A stretch of 64,000 nucleotides of DNA from Thysanoteuthis rhombus (GCA_963457665.1 OY735211.1:41388382-41452381); one strand, 5' to 3'. Counted from the first letter of the stretch, positions 45,850-58,828 are shown. The notes: generated by a model from the letters alone, not told the origin. Translations and numbers: made by a program.

Positions 45850-48185
45850 CCATGTATATAGAATGAAAGTAACTCTACAAAACATTTTCTGTTGTCAGTG
45901 TTTGATTTATAGACATTTTTTATATCATAAATTTCATAGAGACATTACTGTATTTGAATCCATTACCCTCTGTTATAGACAAGTAGGTACTTGCCGCTTA
46001 CCAATAATGCTTTGGGCATCATATTATCTTGCCTACTACTTGGTAGATTAGATATTAGAAGATACAATCAAAGTATAATAAGTACATGAGAATTTACTAA
46101 GAAAGAAGAATATTACAAATACTATTATAGTACCAGTCAGAAATTAGGTGATTATTTACAAATGGATCAGCATTTGTTGTGCTATTAATTTTCATGATAT
46201 TCAAAATGGTTGAATAATTTTCAGGAAAACCTTGTACATATATTTTCAATGTTTGTTTGGCTTATTTATACTAGATATATTTAAATCAAGATTCTTATGA
46301 TGATAAGATGTTGAAGGTATTGACATTGAGTAGTAACCATCTTCACTCTTCAAAGACCAAAAATCAAAGTAAGTTTTTCAAACAGAATCGGATCAAAATA
46401 GCAATTTCCAGTAACTTATATAAATCAGCAGCAGATCACTATAAATATTTTATGTCCAATCAGAACTGCTGCAGAAGACCATTTCTGGATCCTTGTATGG
46501 AGTCTCTTTTAGACCTTAAATACAGGATATTCAGTTAGGTTAATCAGTAGTGCGTCTGATTGGACAGAAAATATTTATGGCGTTTTTTTGGTGTATTTAA
46601 GAAAAAAAACTCCCAGGAGTCATAACTTGATCCTCAAAAGGTGGTAACATGATATTTTGATATACTTACAGAGTAGATGAGGTCATGAACATGGTGTTAT
46701 GGCTTCAAATACTGAAGGAGATTGGTGATTAATTCTTCATAGTTATTTATCTTGAATATCTGAGACAATAAAAATAACCCTAATTTTCTCTTTTATTTTC
46801 TGTTTGATGCTTAAAAAAATTATTTACTTCTTTCGTAACTTTCTTTGGTTCTGTCATTTCAAGAATTTTAGGGGAATGCTATTCTTTCAAAAATCACTAT
46901 GTTTATATATTTACGTTTTTGATAGTCTTTTTCAGTTTATCAATGGTGAAGTAATGGATCTTTCAAGCTGTGTGCAAAAAGTACTTGAGCATGCTAAGAG
47001 CTTATATTTGGTAGTAGAATGCTGGTTCTCCTCTTTAATAGTGAAATGGTAATGGTCTGTATCTGTTTTCTTCTGCAACAAATGTGTTGTTTTCTGTACT
47101 TATTACCATTTGTAATATCTATAATATAATTCTCCTCATTCCTTACTTAGTCTGTTCTAATCTACATACTAAGCTTCAACTGTGTCATCCAATGTCTAAT
47201 CTGTGAAAATGGTAGACAGGATAATGTAATACCAAGTGCATTATTGGTAAGCAATGAGTACCTACTTACCTTATGTAGAGGATAATGGGTTCTAATTCCG
47301 CAAAACAAAGTAACTGTGAAATTATAAACATGAAATTTGGTCATATGTTCTTTTTTCTTATTAATCAATTATATCATTGTAATAAACATGAAATATGTAT
47401 GCGAAAGAGGTTTTTAATTAATGAACATAAAACGTACTGCCTAAACTTGAACATGACATAAAATCTGACCTGGCATCTCTATAAGGGGTCTGTAGGTCTG
47501 TTGATTGGTTGGTCTGTCGGTTGGTCCATTCCTAATATACTGAAATCGATTTTTGGCATGCGGTAGAATCTTTAGTGGGAATCTTCAGAGCCATGTGTCT
47601 TTACCAAGCTTTGACTTAGAGAATAAAACTAAATTGGGTGATTTCTGCCTGTATGTCATGTTCCAGAAGGAGGTGTCTATTTATTATGAAATTACAATGT
47701 GGAACTGGGTCCTGTCTTTATGGCCACTTGGCATGACATCATTCAGAGAATGAAAAAAATTCTCTGATGATGTCATAAAAATTTGGAGAACAAAGCGGTT
47801 TGATCAGACATTCTTTTTAGGGGGAAGTAATTTTTTTTTTTACCTGAACTCATAGTTAATGTAAATCTTTTTGGTCTGTCACTGAAGAGTGCTGTAAGTA
47901 AAAGACTTATTGCATTGTACGCAGGTGGATGCTTCATTAGACTCCTTGTTATTCTTATATCTATCATTACTTTATTTTTTTAGTTAAAATCCATTGTTGG
48001 GTTGAAAGTATTTTAATTAGCCAATGCATATGAATGTATCATATATTCCACAGTAATGTAACAATTTCACAAATAAATAAATCATATATTTGGAAATAAT
48101 CAATTTTGATAGGTTGCACTAGTTATTATTCATATAAAGTCGTTTTCATTCGCATCAAAAGCAATGGTTGTAATGTTAGAAACCC
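45850..48185. other. No recognisable feature
   Basis: AT-rich. Short open frames at 45863, 46308, 46804 and 47553 show no domain or repeat relationship. This is the longest stretch without a recognised repeat and the best place to look for unique sequence. Confidence 0.5.
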
Positions 48186-48189
48186 ATGA

Positions 48190-48880
48190 CTAAAACTGTC
48201 ACCAAAACAATCAACATAGGTTTCTCTAGTTTTTAAGGGGATCTGTCTGTATAACTGGTGAGCTGGTTGGCTATGTATGTCTTATGCATATACATTGTAC
48301 CAATGGAGCTAAAGGGCAGAAAATTTCAACATTTATACCTTATTATGTTGGAGAAAAATGTTTTTTTTAGTTTTTGAAAATTATCCCTATGAATAGGTTA
48401 TTAGTGGGAGTTCAATTTGCAATGCAAATTTATGCTGATATAACCCATTAGTTTGTGACCGGAAGGTTTCATGCTTGTTTTTTTAAAAAAGTGATCATTG
48501 CCAGACATGGGTTAGAGAAGTAATTTATTCATTGCTCACCCCTTTTTTGTAATTTTTTGATTGAGCACAACATGCTGCCAGAAGACATTTTTTTTGTTTT
48601 AGAAAATTCTCCCTATAAATAGGTTTTCAGTGGTAGGCTCAACTTACTAGTAAGTTTATGCTAAAATTGTCCCTTTGCTTGTGTCTGACGGCATTCATGC
48701 TAGTTTTTTAAAAAAAAATTCAAACTTCTTTTTATTGATCACTGCCAAGCAAAAGGCAAAAGAGGTCACTTTTTCATTGACCACCTCTTTTTTCCAATTC
48801 TTTAATTGATCACCCTCAACATGGTATGCTTCTAAAAGACATTGGTTTCTATTGAGTGACTAACCAGACCTGTTGTGATT
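48190..48880 (-). repeat. Repeat family A, tandem dimer
   Basis: First unit 48190-48590 ('caacataggtttctctag' to 'gctgccagaagac'), then a partial second unit 48591-48880 starting 'tttttgttttagaaaattc' and ending 'gagtgactaaccagacctgt'. Same kind of head-to-tail duplication as at 32683-33310 but with a different internal start. Confidence 0.8.
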
Positions 48881-49134
48881 ATTTCTCATATTTGCACGGC
48901 CATTTTGTTATTTCCCTATTTTGTTATTCTCGTTATTTAATTGTTATCATTAACGAAGCAAGGATTTCGCAGGTTTGGTGAAACCATTGAAGTTTAGAAA
49001 GCCGCTTTGCCACACCCAAAAGACACTGCTTGTCTAATTAAGGAGGCTGAGTGCATGCGGAAGAAAATATTAATTAAACTTTTGCAAATTGAGGGTTTCC
49101 ATAAAGTGATGGCCATTATGTTATCAATATTAGT

Positions 49135-49265
49135 GCTGGGGTAGCATAATGACCCAGTGGTAAGATGTTGACATTTGGAGCTAGCTTTGTGGTTTCAAGA
49201 CTTGCTCTCAGTTATTGAAGTCAGTTGATACTAATGAGCTTAGAAAAGGTTCGTGAATCTTTTAC
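49135..49265 (+). repeat. tRNA-like SINE head
   Basis: 'tgacccagtggtaagatg' then 'gtggtttcaagacttgc' about 45 bases on. No body assigned. Confidence 0.4.
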
Positions 49266-50089
49266 TTACAAATACATACCAACACATGAACATACAAAAA
49301 CATACATACACACACACACACACACTAGCTCATGAACGCACATCATGCATACATACATACATGCATATACAGGCACGCATACTCAGACACACACCTGTAG
49401 CATAAACGGACACACACACACCAGCACATTCTCAAAGAGGGAGATTTCTATCTGAACATGAAACTGAAAAGAATTGATTAGCTCTTTGTATGTCCCATTA
49501 CCAGTCATCTTGGTTTTTCTTTTGTCACTTGTAGAAAGTGAGACTAAGGAAGAGAAGACGTGTAAAAAATAGCAATACCTTCTCAATATTTCCCAAGTCT
49601 GATTAACAAAACCCAAAGCTAAAAGGAGGGGGATCAGGGTAGGAAATTCATGTTGGGCTAAGTGGGGAAAGCCTGTCTGCCTTCAAAATCAGCATTTCAA
49701 GTCCTGGCTTTTCCCTGAGCTTGAACTCTGACCACTGGTGTTGGTAGCCTAACCCACCGAACAAGCTAGCAGTAATAATTACCGACCAGACTATTTGATC
49801 CACATTTTAAGAATTTAATAATGGGATTTATTTTCTTTTTCTATAATATTAAATCACATGACCCGCTTTGGGACCCATTCCTAAAATTTGAAAATGCTTA
49901 GTGGAATTTCTGCCGCTTCTTTAACTCCATTCCAACTTTTATTCCAACTCAAGAGGGTTAATACAACTTTTGCGATTTATATATAACAAATAAAAAATTA
50001 TAAAAATATCTATTTTTTGTATTAACATATTTATTGATCAGAATGAAATAAGCCTGCGTATATTATCTATATGATGACTTTTCATTGAT
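49266..50089. other. Unassigned, with short CA and CATA runs
   Basis: (CA) run at 49311-49325 and CATA repeats to 49370. Otherwise nothing identified. Confidence 0.5.
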
Positions 50090-50094
50090 GTCTA

Positions 50095-50180
50095 AGACTT
50101 GTCAATTTAGCTCTATCAATGAGACAGCCTCTTGGCATTTAGTTGTTTGTGGGTTCAAATCATGGTAGGGGAATGCGGAT
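50095..50180 (+). repeat. tRNA-like SINE head
   Basis: 'tagctctatcaatgagacag' and 'gtgggttcaaatcatggtag' at tRNA spacing. The B-box is close to consensus, but no cloverleaf acceptor stem is apparent. Confidence 0.5.
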
Positions 50181-50985
50181 TTTAAATATCGTTTTACACC
50201 CATCTTCTTATGTGTATTGTTTTTGTTTTGTTTTATTTTGTTCTTGTTATGGTAGGGAAACAAAGTCAGCTGTAGACCATGAGGAGTTAGACAACAATGT
50301 TTTGAAGAAATGCTCTTGTTCGTTAAAAAGAAATAAGCCTTTGTTGACTCAAGAAGATACAAATAATGAAAAGAATAATTGAAAAAAAAATTCTGAAAAC
50401 TGAAGGAACCTAAATTTTTGTATTGTGCCATAAGAATAACTCGAATTCAACATTTCTTAATTTATTTTCATGAACCAAACATCACAATTGAGTGAATTGC
50501 TGTGGAGTCAGGTGACATAATACCTAAAATGGATTGAAATGAAAACCTCGAAATCTGTCAGTTATTCGAGAATAACCTGAATCCAGGTATTGTCTGCTAG
50601 CACTTCACAATTCATATTACAGTATTTCTGACATCTGTTTATACAAAGAGCAGTGAAATCTAAACAATTTCCATGATCTATCAAAATATGTTTATAGAAA
50701 AAGTTATTTCAATAAATTGATGAACTGCCTCCTTGACAAATGCATTTCAATAAATACCATTTGCAGGCGAAAAGCACTCTTCTGCAGTGAAAATAGTTTC
50801 AGTTAATGAAAATTGAATTCTGAGAAAGTGTAGTGAATCAAATGTTCTTTTATTCTTTCTCTTTTTTCCCTTTCTTAAATGTAAAATGTTGAAAACTAAT
50901 CAGTTATATTAGATTATCATGCTGTAAATTAATTAAGATCTATTTTCATGTACATACACTTTTACTATGGCATATTGAGAATAGG
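50181..50985. other. No recognisable feature
   Basis: AT-rich, nothing identified. Confidence 0.5.
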
Positions 50986-50989
50986 TAGA

Positions 50990-51740
50990 ATAGGATGGAA
51001 GAGAGAAAGAAGAAAGAAAAGAAAGATTGGAAAGGGAAAGGTGAAAGAAAAGGACAATAAAAAGGGGCAAGAAGAAAGAAGAGGAAGAGAAAAAAGAGCA
51101 AGATGAAAAAAAGGGAAAGATAGTATAGAGAGAGAAGAAACAAAGGGAGATCGGAAAAAGCAAGAAGAAAGAAGAGGTAAGGAAGAAAGAGTAAGAAGGA
51201 AAAAAGGAAGATAGGAAAGAGAAAGAAAAAGAAAGAGGAAGATAAGAAGGAGGGAAAAGAAAAAAAGAGAAAGATTTTTGATGAGCCAGAAAAGAAGAAG
51301 AGGAAGATGGGAACAAAAGGAGGAAGATAAGAAAAAAAAGGAAAGAAAAGACAGGTAGGGAATAGATGGAAGGAAGAAAAGCACGAAAGAGCGAGCAGAA
51401 AGGAGAGAAGCATAGGAAAGAAAGAGCAAGAGTAAGAAGGAGAAAGGGAGATTGGGAAGAGAAATAAGAAAGAAGAGAAATAAGGAAGAAGAGAAAGAAA
51501 AGGTTGGAAAGAGGATCATACCCAAGGGAATGAAAAAAGAGAGAGATAAGTCAGAGAAAAGAGAAAGAAGAAGAAGAAGAAGAAAAAGAAGAAGAAGAAG
51601 AAGAAGAAGAAGAAGAAGAAGAAGAAGAAGAAGAAGAAAAAGGAGAAAGAGAAAGATGCCTAAAAGAGAGAACAAAGATATGAAAGAGAAATAACAAGTT
51701 GTGAAACAAGAAGAGGTGAAGGAACGACCTATCGGCAAAC
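50990..51740. repeat. Polypurine tract, ~750 bases, with (GAA)n
   Basis: The plus strand is nearly all A/G. A perfect (GAA)n of about 16 units lies near 51590-51639. The 257-codon opposite-strand frame (Phe/Leu/Ser) and the Lys/Arg/Glu frames are artefacts of composition. Confidence 0.95.
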
Positions 51741-52660
51741 ATGAAAATGAAAAAAAAAGAGAACCAATGGTTGAGATGCTTTGAGTTATATGAGAAATTC
51801 ACAAATGAAAAAAAAAAATTACTTTACAGAAAAAAAAAAAATTGTAATGCAAAAAATAAATTTCTCCATTATATTTAGGAAACAGAGATTTAACAAATTC
51901 TTGTATCAATTTTTTAGTTTCCTACAAATTTCCTCATGCAGTACTATGGAGCATCTCTCTTTATGTATTTATGATTCTGTCGTCTTCTGTTGGCAGTTGT
52001 ATGGAATATAACATGAGAAATGATCACTCTAATATGCTTGAAATAATTTATAGTAACCACCAGGCAGTTGTCATTAAAATAATCAATAAAAATCCTATTA
52101 TTCTACAGCTCAGGAATGTAGTATTTCATTCTTTTTCATGATGCATTTCACATTTGCTTAATATATTGAGAGTCAGAGTCATGTGACCAAATTAGGGTAT
52201 TCTGTTATTTCAAAGGAAGTTAAAGTAAGAATTTGTTTATCTGAAAGCTGAATTCCTTCAACAAACTATTGAAAAAGAAATTTATTTTCAGTGACATTTT
52301 TCATAAAGGTGACATTGACAAAATTCTAGCAATCTGGGAATTTTTAAATTTTTACAACAAAATTTAAACGATCCTTGGCTCATGACTCTCAAGAAAACGC
52401 TATTTTGAAGATTTTGAAAGCATAATCAATTATTCTAAGTACATGAAACACGCACACACACACACACAAACACACACATATACACGCATTCTGAGAAATC
52501 TATGTAATGAAGAGTGTGACTTTTTTGCTTCTCTGTTTGTAACACTCGAGGGTAACAATTTTGCAAATGAAATATCTGCTAGCCACCAATTAAAGCAATG
52601 GGTTTTCATTTGAACACGTTGAGTTATTTTTTTAAATAAAACCTCAGATGGAATTGATTA
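51741..52660. other. No recognisable feature
   Basis: AT-rich, with a short (CA) run near 52452-52475. Confidence 0.5.
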
Positions 52661-52670
52661 GACATAAAGA

Positions 52671-52720
52671 GGATTTGTGGTATATGCTTAGTTGTAAACT
52701 GTAGCGTATACCACAAATCC
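52671..52720. repeat. Short hairpin, 17-bp stem
   Basis: 'ggatttgtggtatatgc' (52671-52687) pairs with 'gcgtataccacaaatcc' (52704-52720), one wobble, 16-base loop. Lies just upstream of the GIY-YIG retroelement remnant; whether it belongs to it is unknown. Confidence 0.85.
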
Positions 52721-52954
52721 ACCCACAAAAATGACCATCTAAATTTTTACTCATAACTCAACACAAAAATAAAGTCAGGGATTATTATAAACTTATACCT
52801 AAATTAGAAGCCCCCAATATTTAGATGGGAAACAATGAAAATACATTATGTACTTTTAAGTACTCCTATCCCTACTCCTATCCCTTTATACACAACACTA
52901 GAATGAAAGCTTATAAAATCCACCAAACTAGTAAAGAAAACAGCACAACACATT

Positions 52955-53430
52955 ACCAACAATGTTTATCAAGGAGCTTAGAAATAATCTAAAAAATCTT
53001 GGTATAAACATCATCACAAGCACCTCCAGAGCAATCAGGAATATGATAAAAAAATCTCTTAGGCATGCATCTGTGCAATATCCTGTAAGGACTGACAAAA
53101 ACATTACATTGGTGAAACCTCAAGACCTCTCAGAAGAGTATAGGAACATCAAAGAGCGTTAAAAATAGATGACCACTTGAATGCTCTAGAAATTCACCGC
53201 AACAAAACGTGCCACAATTTCAATCTAAAAAATGCCCAAATGATCAAGAAGGAACATGGTAGAAATAAATGGAAGTGCATCGAATCCACATTAATCTCAG
53301 AAAGCAACCCAATAAAACAAGGGTACAGTTTCCTCAATATCACTCCTCATTTGCCAAAATTAATTCTTATGCATTGCAAATTATTGATCAATTGGAAGGT
53401 TGCAGACCAGATAGAAGCTGTGTAAATAAA
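52955..53430 (+). pseudogene. GIY-YIG endonuclease end of a Penelope-like retroelement
   Basis: Reads FIKELRNNLKNLGINIITST, then, in a shifted frame, YIGETSR at 53105-53125 (the YIG half of GIY-YIG), then ALEIHRNKTCHNFNLKNAQM, KKEHGRNKWKCIES and LISESNPIKQ. Order and spacing match the C-terminal endonuclease of Penelope-type elements, where ES within KCIESTLI supplies the catalytic glutamate. The GIY half is changed (SVQ) and frameshifts and stops are present. The RT domain is absent. Confidence 0.7.
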
Positions 53431-54060
53431 TAGATCACTGAAAACCCTTCTCCTCACCTAAGTCAGACACACACACACCTTTGGATGACCAGAACACAGA
53501 AATGTAATTTGACACCAAAATATGACACCCCAATGCAGGTACTGAGATAAAGGATGTTAATCAAATTTCTTATACACCCATAAAACTATTGGTGTGTAAA
53601 GATTAGGATTAATGACCTCTCCAAGTGATAGCATCTTGATATGTTGAATCTTCTTATAAGAATTCTCTTCTCTTGAATTTCCCCCAATCCTGATCAAGTC
53701 AGCAACTAACAAAACATGTTGATATAATAAATTGTTTCATTTTTAACAGCAAATTTGCTTTCCACAATCTTTTTGCCTCCATCCTGTTGGATAAATCAAA
53801 TCATATCCAAACACTGATTATATATATGTATATATATAAGAAAAAAAGTTACTAACTCCAATGTCTGTGAAGTAATACTTCTAAGAAGATGTTGAAAACT
53901 ACATGCTAGGGTATTGCTCACAAAGTCTGAACCAAATTTGTGTGTGTGCTGTACGAATTCTGTAAACTATTGGATGGTATCTCATATATAGATTATTGTA
54001 AAAGTACCAAAATCTTCAAAAGTCTATAGATATTTTTATCTTTTAATCTTTTCAATAAAT
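53431..54060. other. No recognisable feature
   Basis: AT-rich, nothing identified. Confidence 0.5.
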
Positions 54061-54061
54061 T

Positions 54062-54770
54062 CAGTCTGAACTGTGGAGAGAACAGATAATAATAATTTTT
54101 GATCCGCTTAATCAAGTTGATTTCCAAATATGATTTCAAATTAGGACTGTTCAGCATTGGTTGAATATTTCTAGGTCAGGGAATATGGATACCAATAGAA
54201 AATTTTGAGGGCAGCCAAAACCTGTTCTTAAGCATGAAGAATTATTGACAGAAATGGCCAATGACCTACGCACAACAGTTCAGGCACTTTCTGGAGATTT
54301 AAGGACTTGAACAGCAACCATATCATGTCATCTCAAGGCAAGAGAAAAGCTTAGAAAAAGTTGTAAAAATGAACTGGATGATATTTTCCATGCCATTGCC
54401 TGACCCCACATCACTCAGCTGATCATGTCTGAGTTTTGAGAATGAGGATATGAATTCTTGCAGCATCCTCCATATTCATCTGACATTTCTTCTATAGATG
54501 ATCATCTTTTCAAGCATTTTGAATTTCATATCCATAATAAAAGCTTAAATAATAGAGAAGCCATAATTTGTGCTTTTACTGAATTTGAGACCACTAAATC
54601 AAAAGAATTTTATAGAGATAGCATATTTATCATTTGAGGATCATTGGGGAAAAGCTATTGCTTCAAATAGTTCATATTTTGATTGAATATTTACTTTTTT
54701 TTTTGTTTAAATCATCTTTCATCTTATTAAAAAAACAACAATATCTTATATGTAACAAGCTAATGCAACA
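54062..54770 (+). pseudogene. Mariner-like element with internally deleted transposase, copy M1
   Basis: N-terminal helix-turn-helix remains are readable: QHWLNISRSGN, KHEELLTEMANDLRTTVQAL, SGDL, ATISCHLKAR. The frame then jumps from NELDD almost directly to PHITQLIM, which in relatives is in the DNARPH box (second catalytic D). After that come FLQHPPYSSDIS (last catalytic D region) and a decayed C-terminus. About 100 codons with the first catalytic D are missing. The reverse-oriented copy M2 is at 59440-60366. Confidence 0.7.
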
Positions 54771-55910
54771 TTAGGAAGAATCTAGTGGGGAAGAGCGAGC
54801 TTCTTTTTTATTTTCTATTTTCATGAATCTAGTTACTTTGCAGAAAAAGTATGAAAAATTAGAGCCTAGAAGAGAAATGGTGCCAAACCAAAATAAGAGG
54901 AAAGATATTGAAACCAAAACTACAGAAAAGCGATTTTTCTGCAATATATTTTGATTCCATTAAACTGTCTTCTCTTAATTCTATCCATAATAAATTACTC
55001 CAGCCATAAATATTTTGCTGCAAATGACGGTGAAGGATGGAAATCTAGCCGATAAAAATATCCTATATTTTCTTAAAATGCATGAAGATGTAAACATATA
55101 AATATATCTGATATGCATAAATATATAATTTATGCAAAATATGCAATGTATATACAATACACAATATGTTAGCACTAATGATACCTTTCTTGTCTTGGGT
55201 AGTATTCTAATAATTTCCTATTTGTATTCAAGGATCCTGAAAAGCCTAGAGTTCTGTAGATTCAATGATTTATTGAGCCAGTCTTCAACAGAAGCTGACT
55301 TCATAGGTCTATGTTATATGCAGTCAATTTATTATAGAGTCAGACATCACATGCTGAATCTTCTATAAATGTTAATTTTATAATATTGTAAATTCTTTTC
55401 AAAGAGTGAAGATTAGACGACTTGTCTTGCTTTTATAGTGAGTTTGATCCTTACTAGCTATCCAGGTATTGTGGCCCAGTGCCTGGCTTGAGATAGACTT
55501 AGCTTAGCATTGTCTGGCACATGGCTAGACCAAGCTCAGATTAAGATAGTGGCATTAAATATATCTTGAAGGTTTCTGTTTTATGAACAGTAACTTGTTC
55601 TAGATTATACTTAACTTGTCCTTTACTTGGTCTATTTTTCAAATATCCTATGTGTGTGTTCTTTCTCAAATGTTTTATTTGGAGGGAATGTCTTTTTTCT
55701 CTAGAACTTTATTCCGTGCTTTATTTACATAGTAATTATTTGGATTCAGAGATAAAAAGGTTCTCATTCTGCTGGACAGATGGGCATCATCTAATGAATT
55801 CTTGTTTAAAAAAAAATTGTTTTGAACATGACTTCATCTCATTCCTTTGAATCGAGTGATTTGCTTTCATCATTGGTACTGTCAGAAAAATTTCGGATAA
55901 ATTAACAAAA
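54771..55910. other. Unassigned
   Basis: AT-rich; 55445-55510 faintly resembles the tRNA-like head of family B. Confidence 0.45.
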
Positions 55911-55914
55911 CACG

Positions 55915-56105
55915 CACAGTGAGAAGAGGAAGATTGGAAAGAGAAAGATAGGTAAGGGAAAGTTGAGAAAGAGAAAGAAGAAAGAAGAGAGAGAGAAAGA
56001 GGAAAGAAGAAAGAAGAGAGAGAGAAAGAGGAAAGAAAAAAGAGGAAGATAGAAAAGAGACAAATGAATAGGAAAGAATCGAAAGACAGGAAAGAGAAAG
56101 AAAGG
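55915..56105. repeat. Polypurine tract with a ~33-bp tandem repeat
   Basis: Plus strand A/G-rich; 'gaaagaagagagagagaaag' recurs in tandem at about 55977 and 56010. Confidence 0.9.
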
Positions 56106-56570
56106 AGCGACTGATCTTGAGCTAAAACAGCTAAAATGTAGACACAAAATTTAGATAAGATATCTGATTTCCTAAATTGACTATTTGAAATTTGGTGAAG
56201 CCCATTACATAGCAAACATCAAATTAGATTTTTCTGGCCTATCTCTGGCATGGTCTAAAAACTTGTGTTTACAATCCATCAAAGCCAGCCTTGGTAAGCG
56301 TAAGTACACAGTATTTGGTTGATGAGAGTAGACAGAAAGTTTTCTGCTTCGATTCAAATAATTATATTTGTTACTGCACGTACAATATTCATAATGAATG
56401 AGTGCAAACCATAATGAGCTAGCATTCCAAGGGAAATTATGAATATCCCACATCCGTATATATACACTTCTTTTTACCTTGTAAATTAAGCAGTTGTGGT
56501 GGTAAAATTAAGTTAACTTAATGAAAATGCTGCCAGTGTGGTTTGAACCATAAATTCCAGATTTGAAAAA
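56106..56570. other. No recognisable feature
   Basis: Nothing identified. Confidence 0.5.
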
Positions 56571-56574
56571 AAAA

Positions 56575-56800
56575 CAGAGGTACTCAACAAAAACCATCAC
56601 AGGAGCAAAGTCTTTCAATACCATATTGGGGTGATAGATCAAAAAATTGAAAAAAAGGGGTGATCAATGAATAAGTTACTTCTCACACATTTTGTTGGAC
56701 AGTGATCACTTTTCAAAAAAACAAGCATGAACACTGCTGGACACAAATTAAGGGACTGGTTTAGCATAAACTTACATTGCAAATTGAATAGGATATCTAG
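56575..56800 (+). repeat. Repeat family A, truncated copy 11
   Basis: 'tgatcaatgaataagttact', 'tcaaaaaaacaagcatgaac', 'ttagcataaacttacattgc'. The 3' half is missing and GATA repeats follow. Confidence 0.75.
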
Positions 56801-56808
56801 CAAGCTGG

Positions 56809-56940
56809 ATAGATAGGTAAGAACAGACTGAGATAGATAGATAGATATGTATGTAAAAACTGAGATAGATAGATAGATAGACAGATAGATAGAGAGATTG
56901 ATAGTTAGATAGATAGACAGATAGTTAGATAGATAGATGC
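56809..56940. repeat. (GATA)n imperfect array
   Basis: Interrupted GATA/GACA tetranucleotides. Confidence 0.9.
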
Positions 56941-56949
56941 AAATACCAA

Positions 56950-58365
56950 GATAAATCCCTTATACATTTACAGTTTATCATACTCAAATACTTTACAAAC
57001 ATTTATGCAAATATATTCATACAGCAAGACTGAATAAATTGTGATAGACATTCACAAACACATTTATGCAAAAATATTTACGTAAATGCGGAGATACAAA
57101 CCAATAGATATTACTACACGGATGTAAAATAATGCATGGATATAAATACTTCAGTGAATCACTTATACATCTCCATGTTATAATACTCAAATAGTCTACA
57201 TACATTCTTACATATACAAACATACTATGCAGTTGAATAAATTGCAACATACACGTTCTCAAATTGTATGGATGTGTAAAAATATCAATAGCGATGCACA
57301 CAATTGCTAAACATTTATTAATGATAGTTTAGCCAAGTAAGATAAATAAATGCCACAAGATGGTCTCATGAAGAATTCATAGGAAATAATTAAAGAAGAG
57401 TGTATCCACAGAAAATGCCATTGAAGCCAGGAGAGTGGTAATTAGCAAAGAATCATGGGAAATATTTCCTATTTCATCATTGGTTTGAATAATTGTTGGA
57501 TTTGGGCATTGTTTTTTTTTTCTTTATAGAGGAGTCATATGAAATAGTCAGTCAGGCAATAGGCACATGGAGGTATGTTTAAAGACCCTAGGGTTATAAG
57601 GATATATTATTAAGATAGTTACATTGATATAAGTGTTAATAACTTCAGAAAGCAGGATAAGCCAGAGAACTGCTTGAGGTGGTACATTTCTAAATGCAAG
57701 AACAAAGATTTTAATGTTTTTTTGATATCGTAATTATGATTATGATTAATATACTGTATTTGCTGACAGATAAACGTATGTTTGAATAAACAGGATGTTA
57801 TGCAAATAATACCATGTCCTGATTTTATGATGAAGGGGCCATCCAACAAAGTTTAAAATTGATATCTTTGGGGATTGGATAAGTTACAGCGGGTGCTAAA
57901 CCTCCAAATAGCATTGTAAATCATGCATCTTATATTCCAGCAAATACAGTACGCAATAATGAAAAGTGGGGGAGGGTGTCTGTTTTTAACAATCATCAAA
58001 ATACTTGTACATAACAGTATAGTAGTAACTTGGTTCTCTTGTTTATGCACTAAAGGATTTAAATTTACCAGTGTATCATTTGGTCCGTGACTTGATCTAA
58101 TTACAGAGGCTAGGTAAATGGAATCATACCTTCTGGGTTCAATTTCAAATGAAGGTTACTTGATCATTGAATTCATGTTTCTTTGTTTACATACAATTAT
58201 TTATATCAAATACATGTGCATGTAACTATGTGAGTGGACACACATACACACACACATATATACATATTATTCAAAAGTATGGATATTTTTTGTCTGTTCA
58301 TTTTTCTAAGTTTTTAGATTTTGTTTATTTCTGATAACACTTGTTTGGAAGAAAGGATGCTGCTA
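56950..58365. other. No recognisable feature
   Basis: AT-rich, with CACA/TATA-rich DNA at 58210-58270. Nothing coding. Confidence 0.5.
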
Positions 58366-58369
58366 AATC

Positions 58370-58800
58370 CAAAGTGAAGGTTTCGATCCTACCTCGTGGT
58401 ACTAGATGGGATAATGGATAGTCTATAGCCACACTGAAGACTTGTAATACAACGAAACAGCTGTCTGTCGATGACTCAATTATTTAATTATTATAATTAA
58501 CGCTCCTCACTCAGGGTTGAGCACTCTTTAAGTTAGGTAACTTGTTCATTATAAGCTATATAAGCAATGCTCTTCCAACTTTGGAATGGAGCACTCTGGT
58601 GGATGGGAAATTGTGCGTAAATAAATATATTGCTTAGATTCAGCCTTACTGACCATCTAGTTCTGTGTAGGGCAGGGGTAAAATACCAACCTCAGGGTCT
58701 GAAGCGAAGATTTTGATCCTACCTAGTGGTACTGGATGGGATAATGGATAGTCTATAGCCACACTGAAGAGCTGTTATACAGTTAAACAGCTGTCTGTGG
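58370..58800 (-). repeat. Repeat family C, more than one unit in tandem
   Basis: 'gatgggataatggatagtct' occurs at 58406 and 58736, giving a period of about 330 bases. Units include 'cacactgaag', 'caattatttaatt', 'tggatgggaaattgtgcg' and 'ccttactgaccatctagttc'. Shows that family C can exist as a head-to-tail array. Confidence 0.8.
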
Positions 58801-58828
58801 GTGACTCAATTACTTAATTATTTAATCA

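Noticed and set aside
50965..51738. 257-codon minus-strand open frame
   Set aside because: Lies wholly in the polypurine/(GAA)n tract; Phe/Leu/Ser composition is what the simple sequence dictates, and several other frames are open too.
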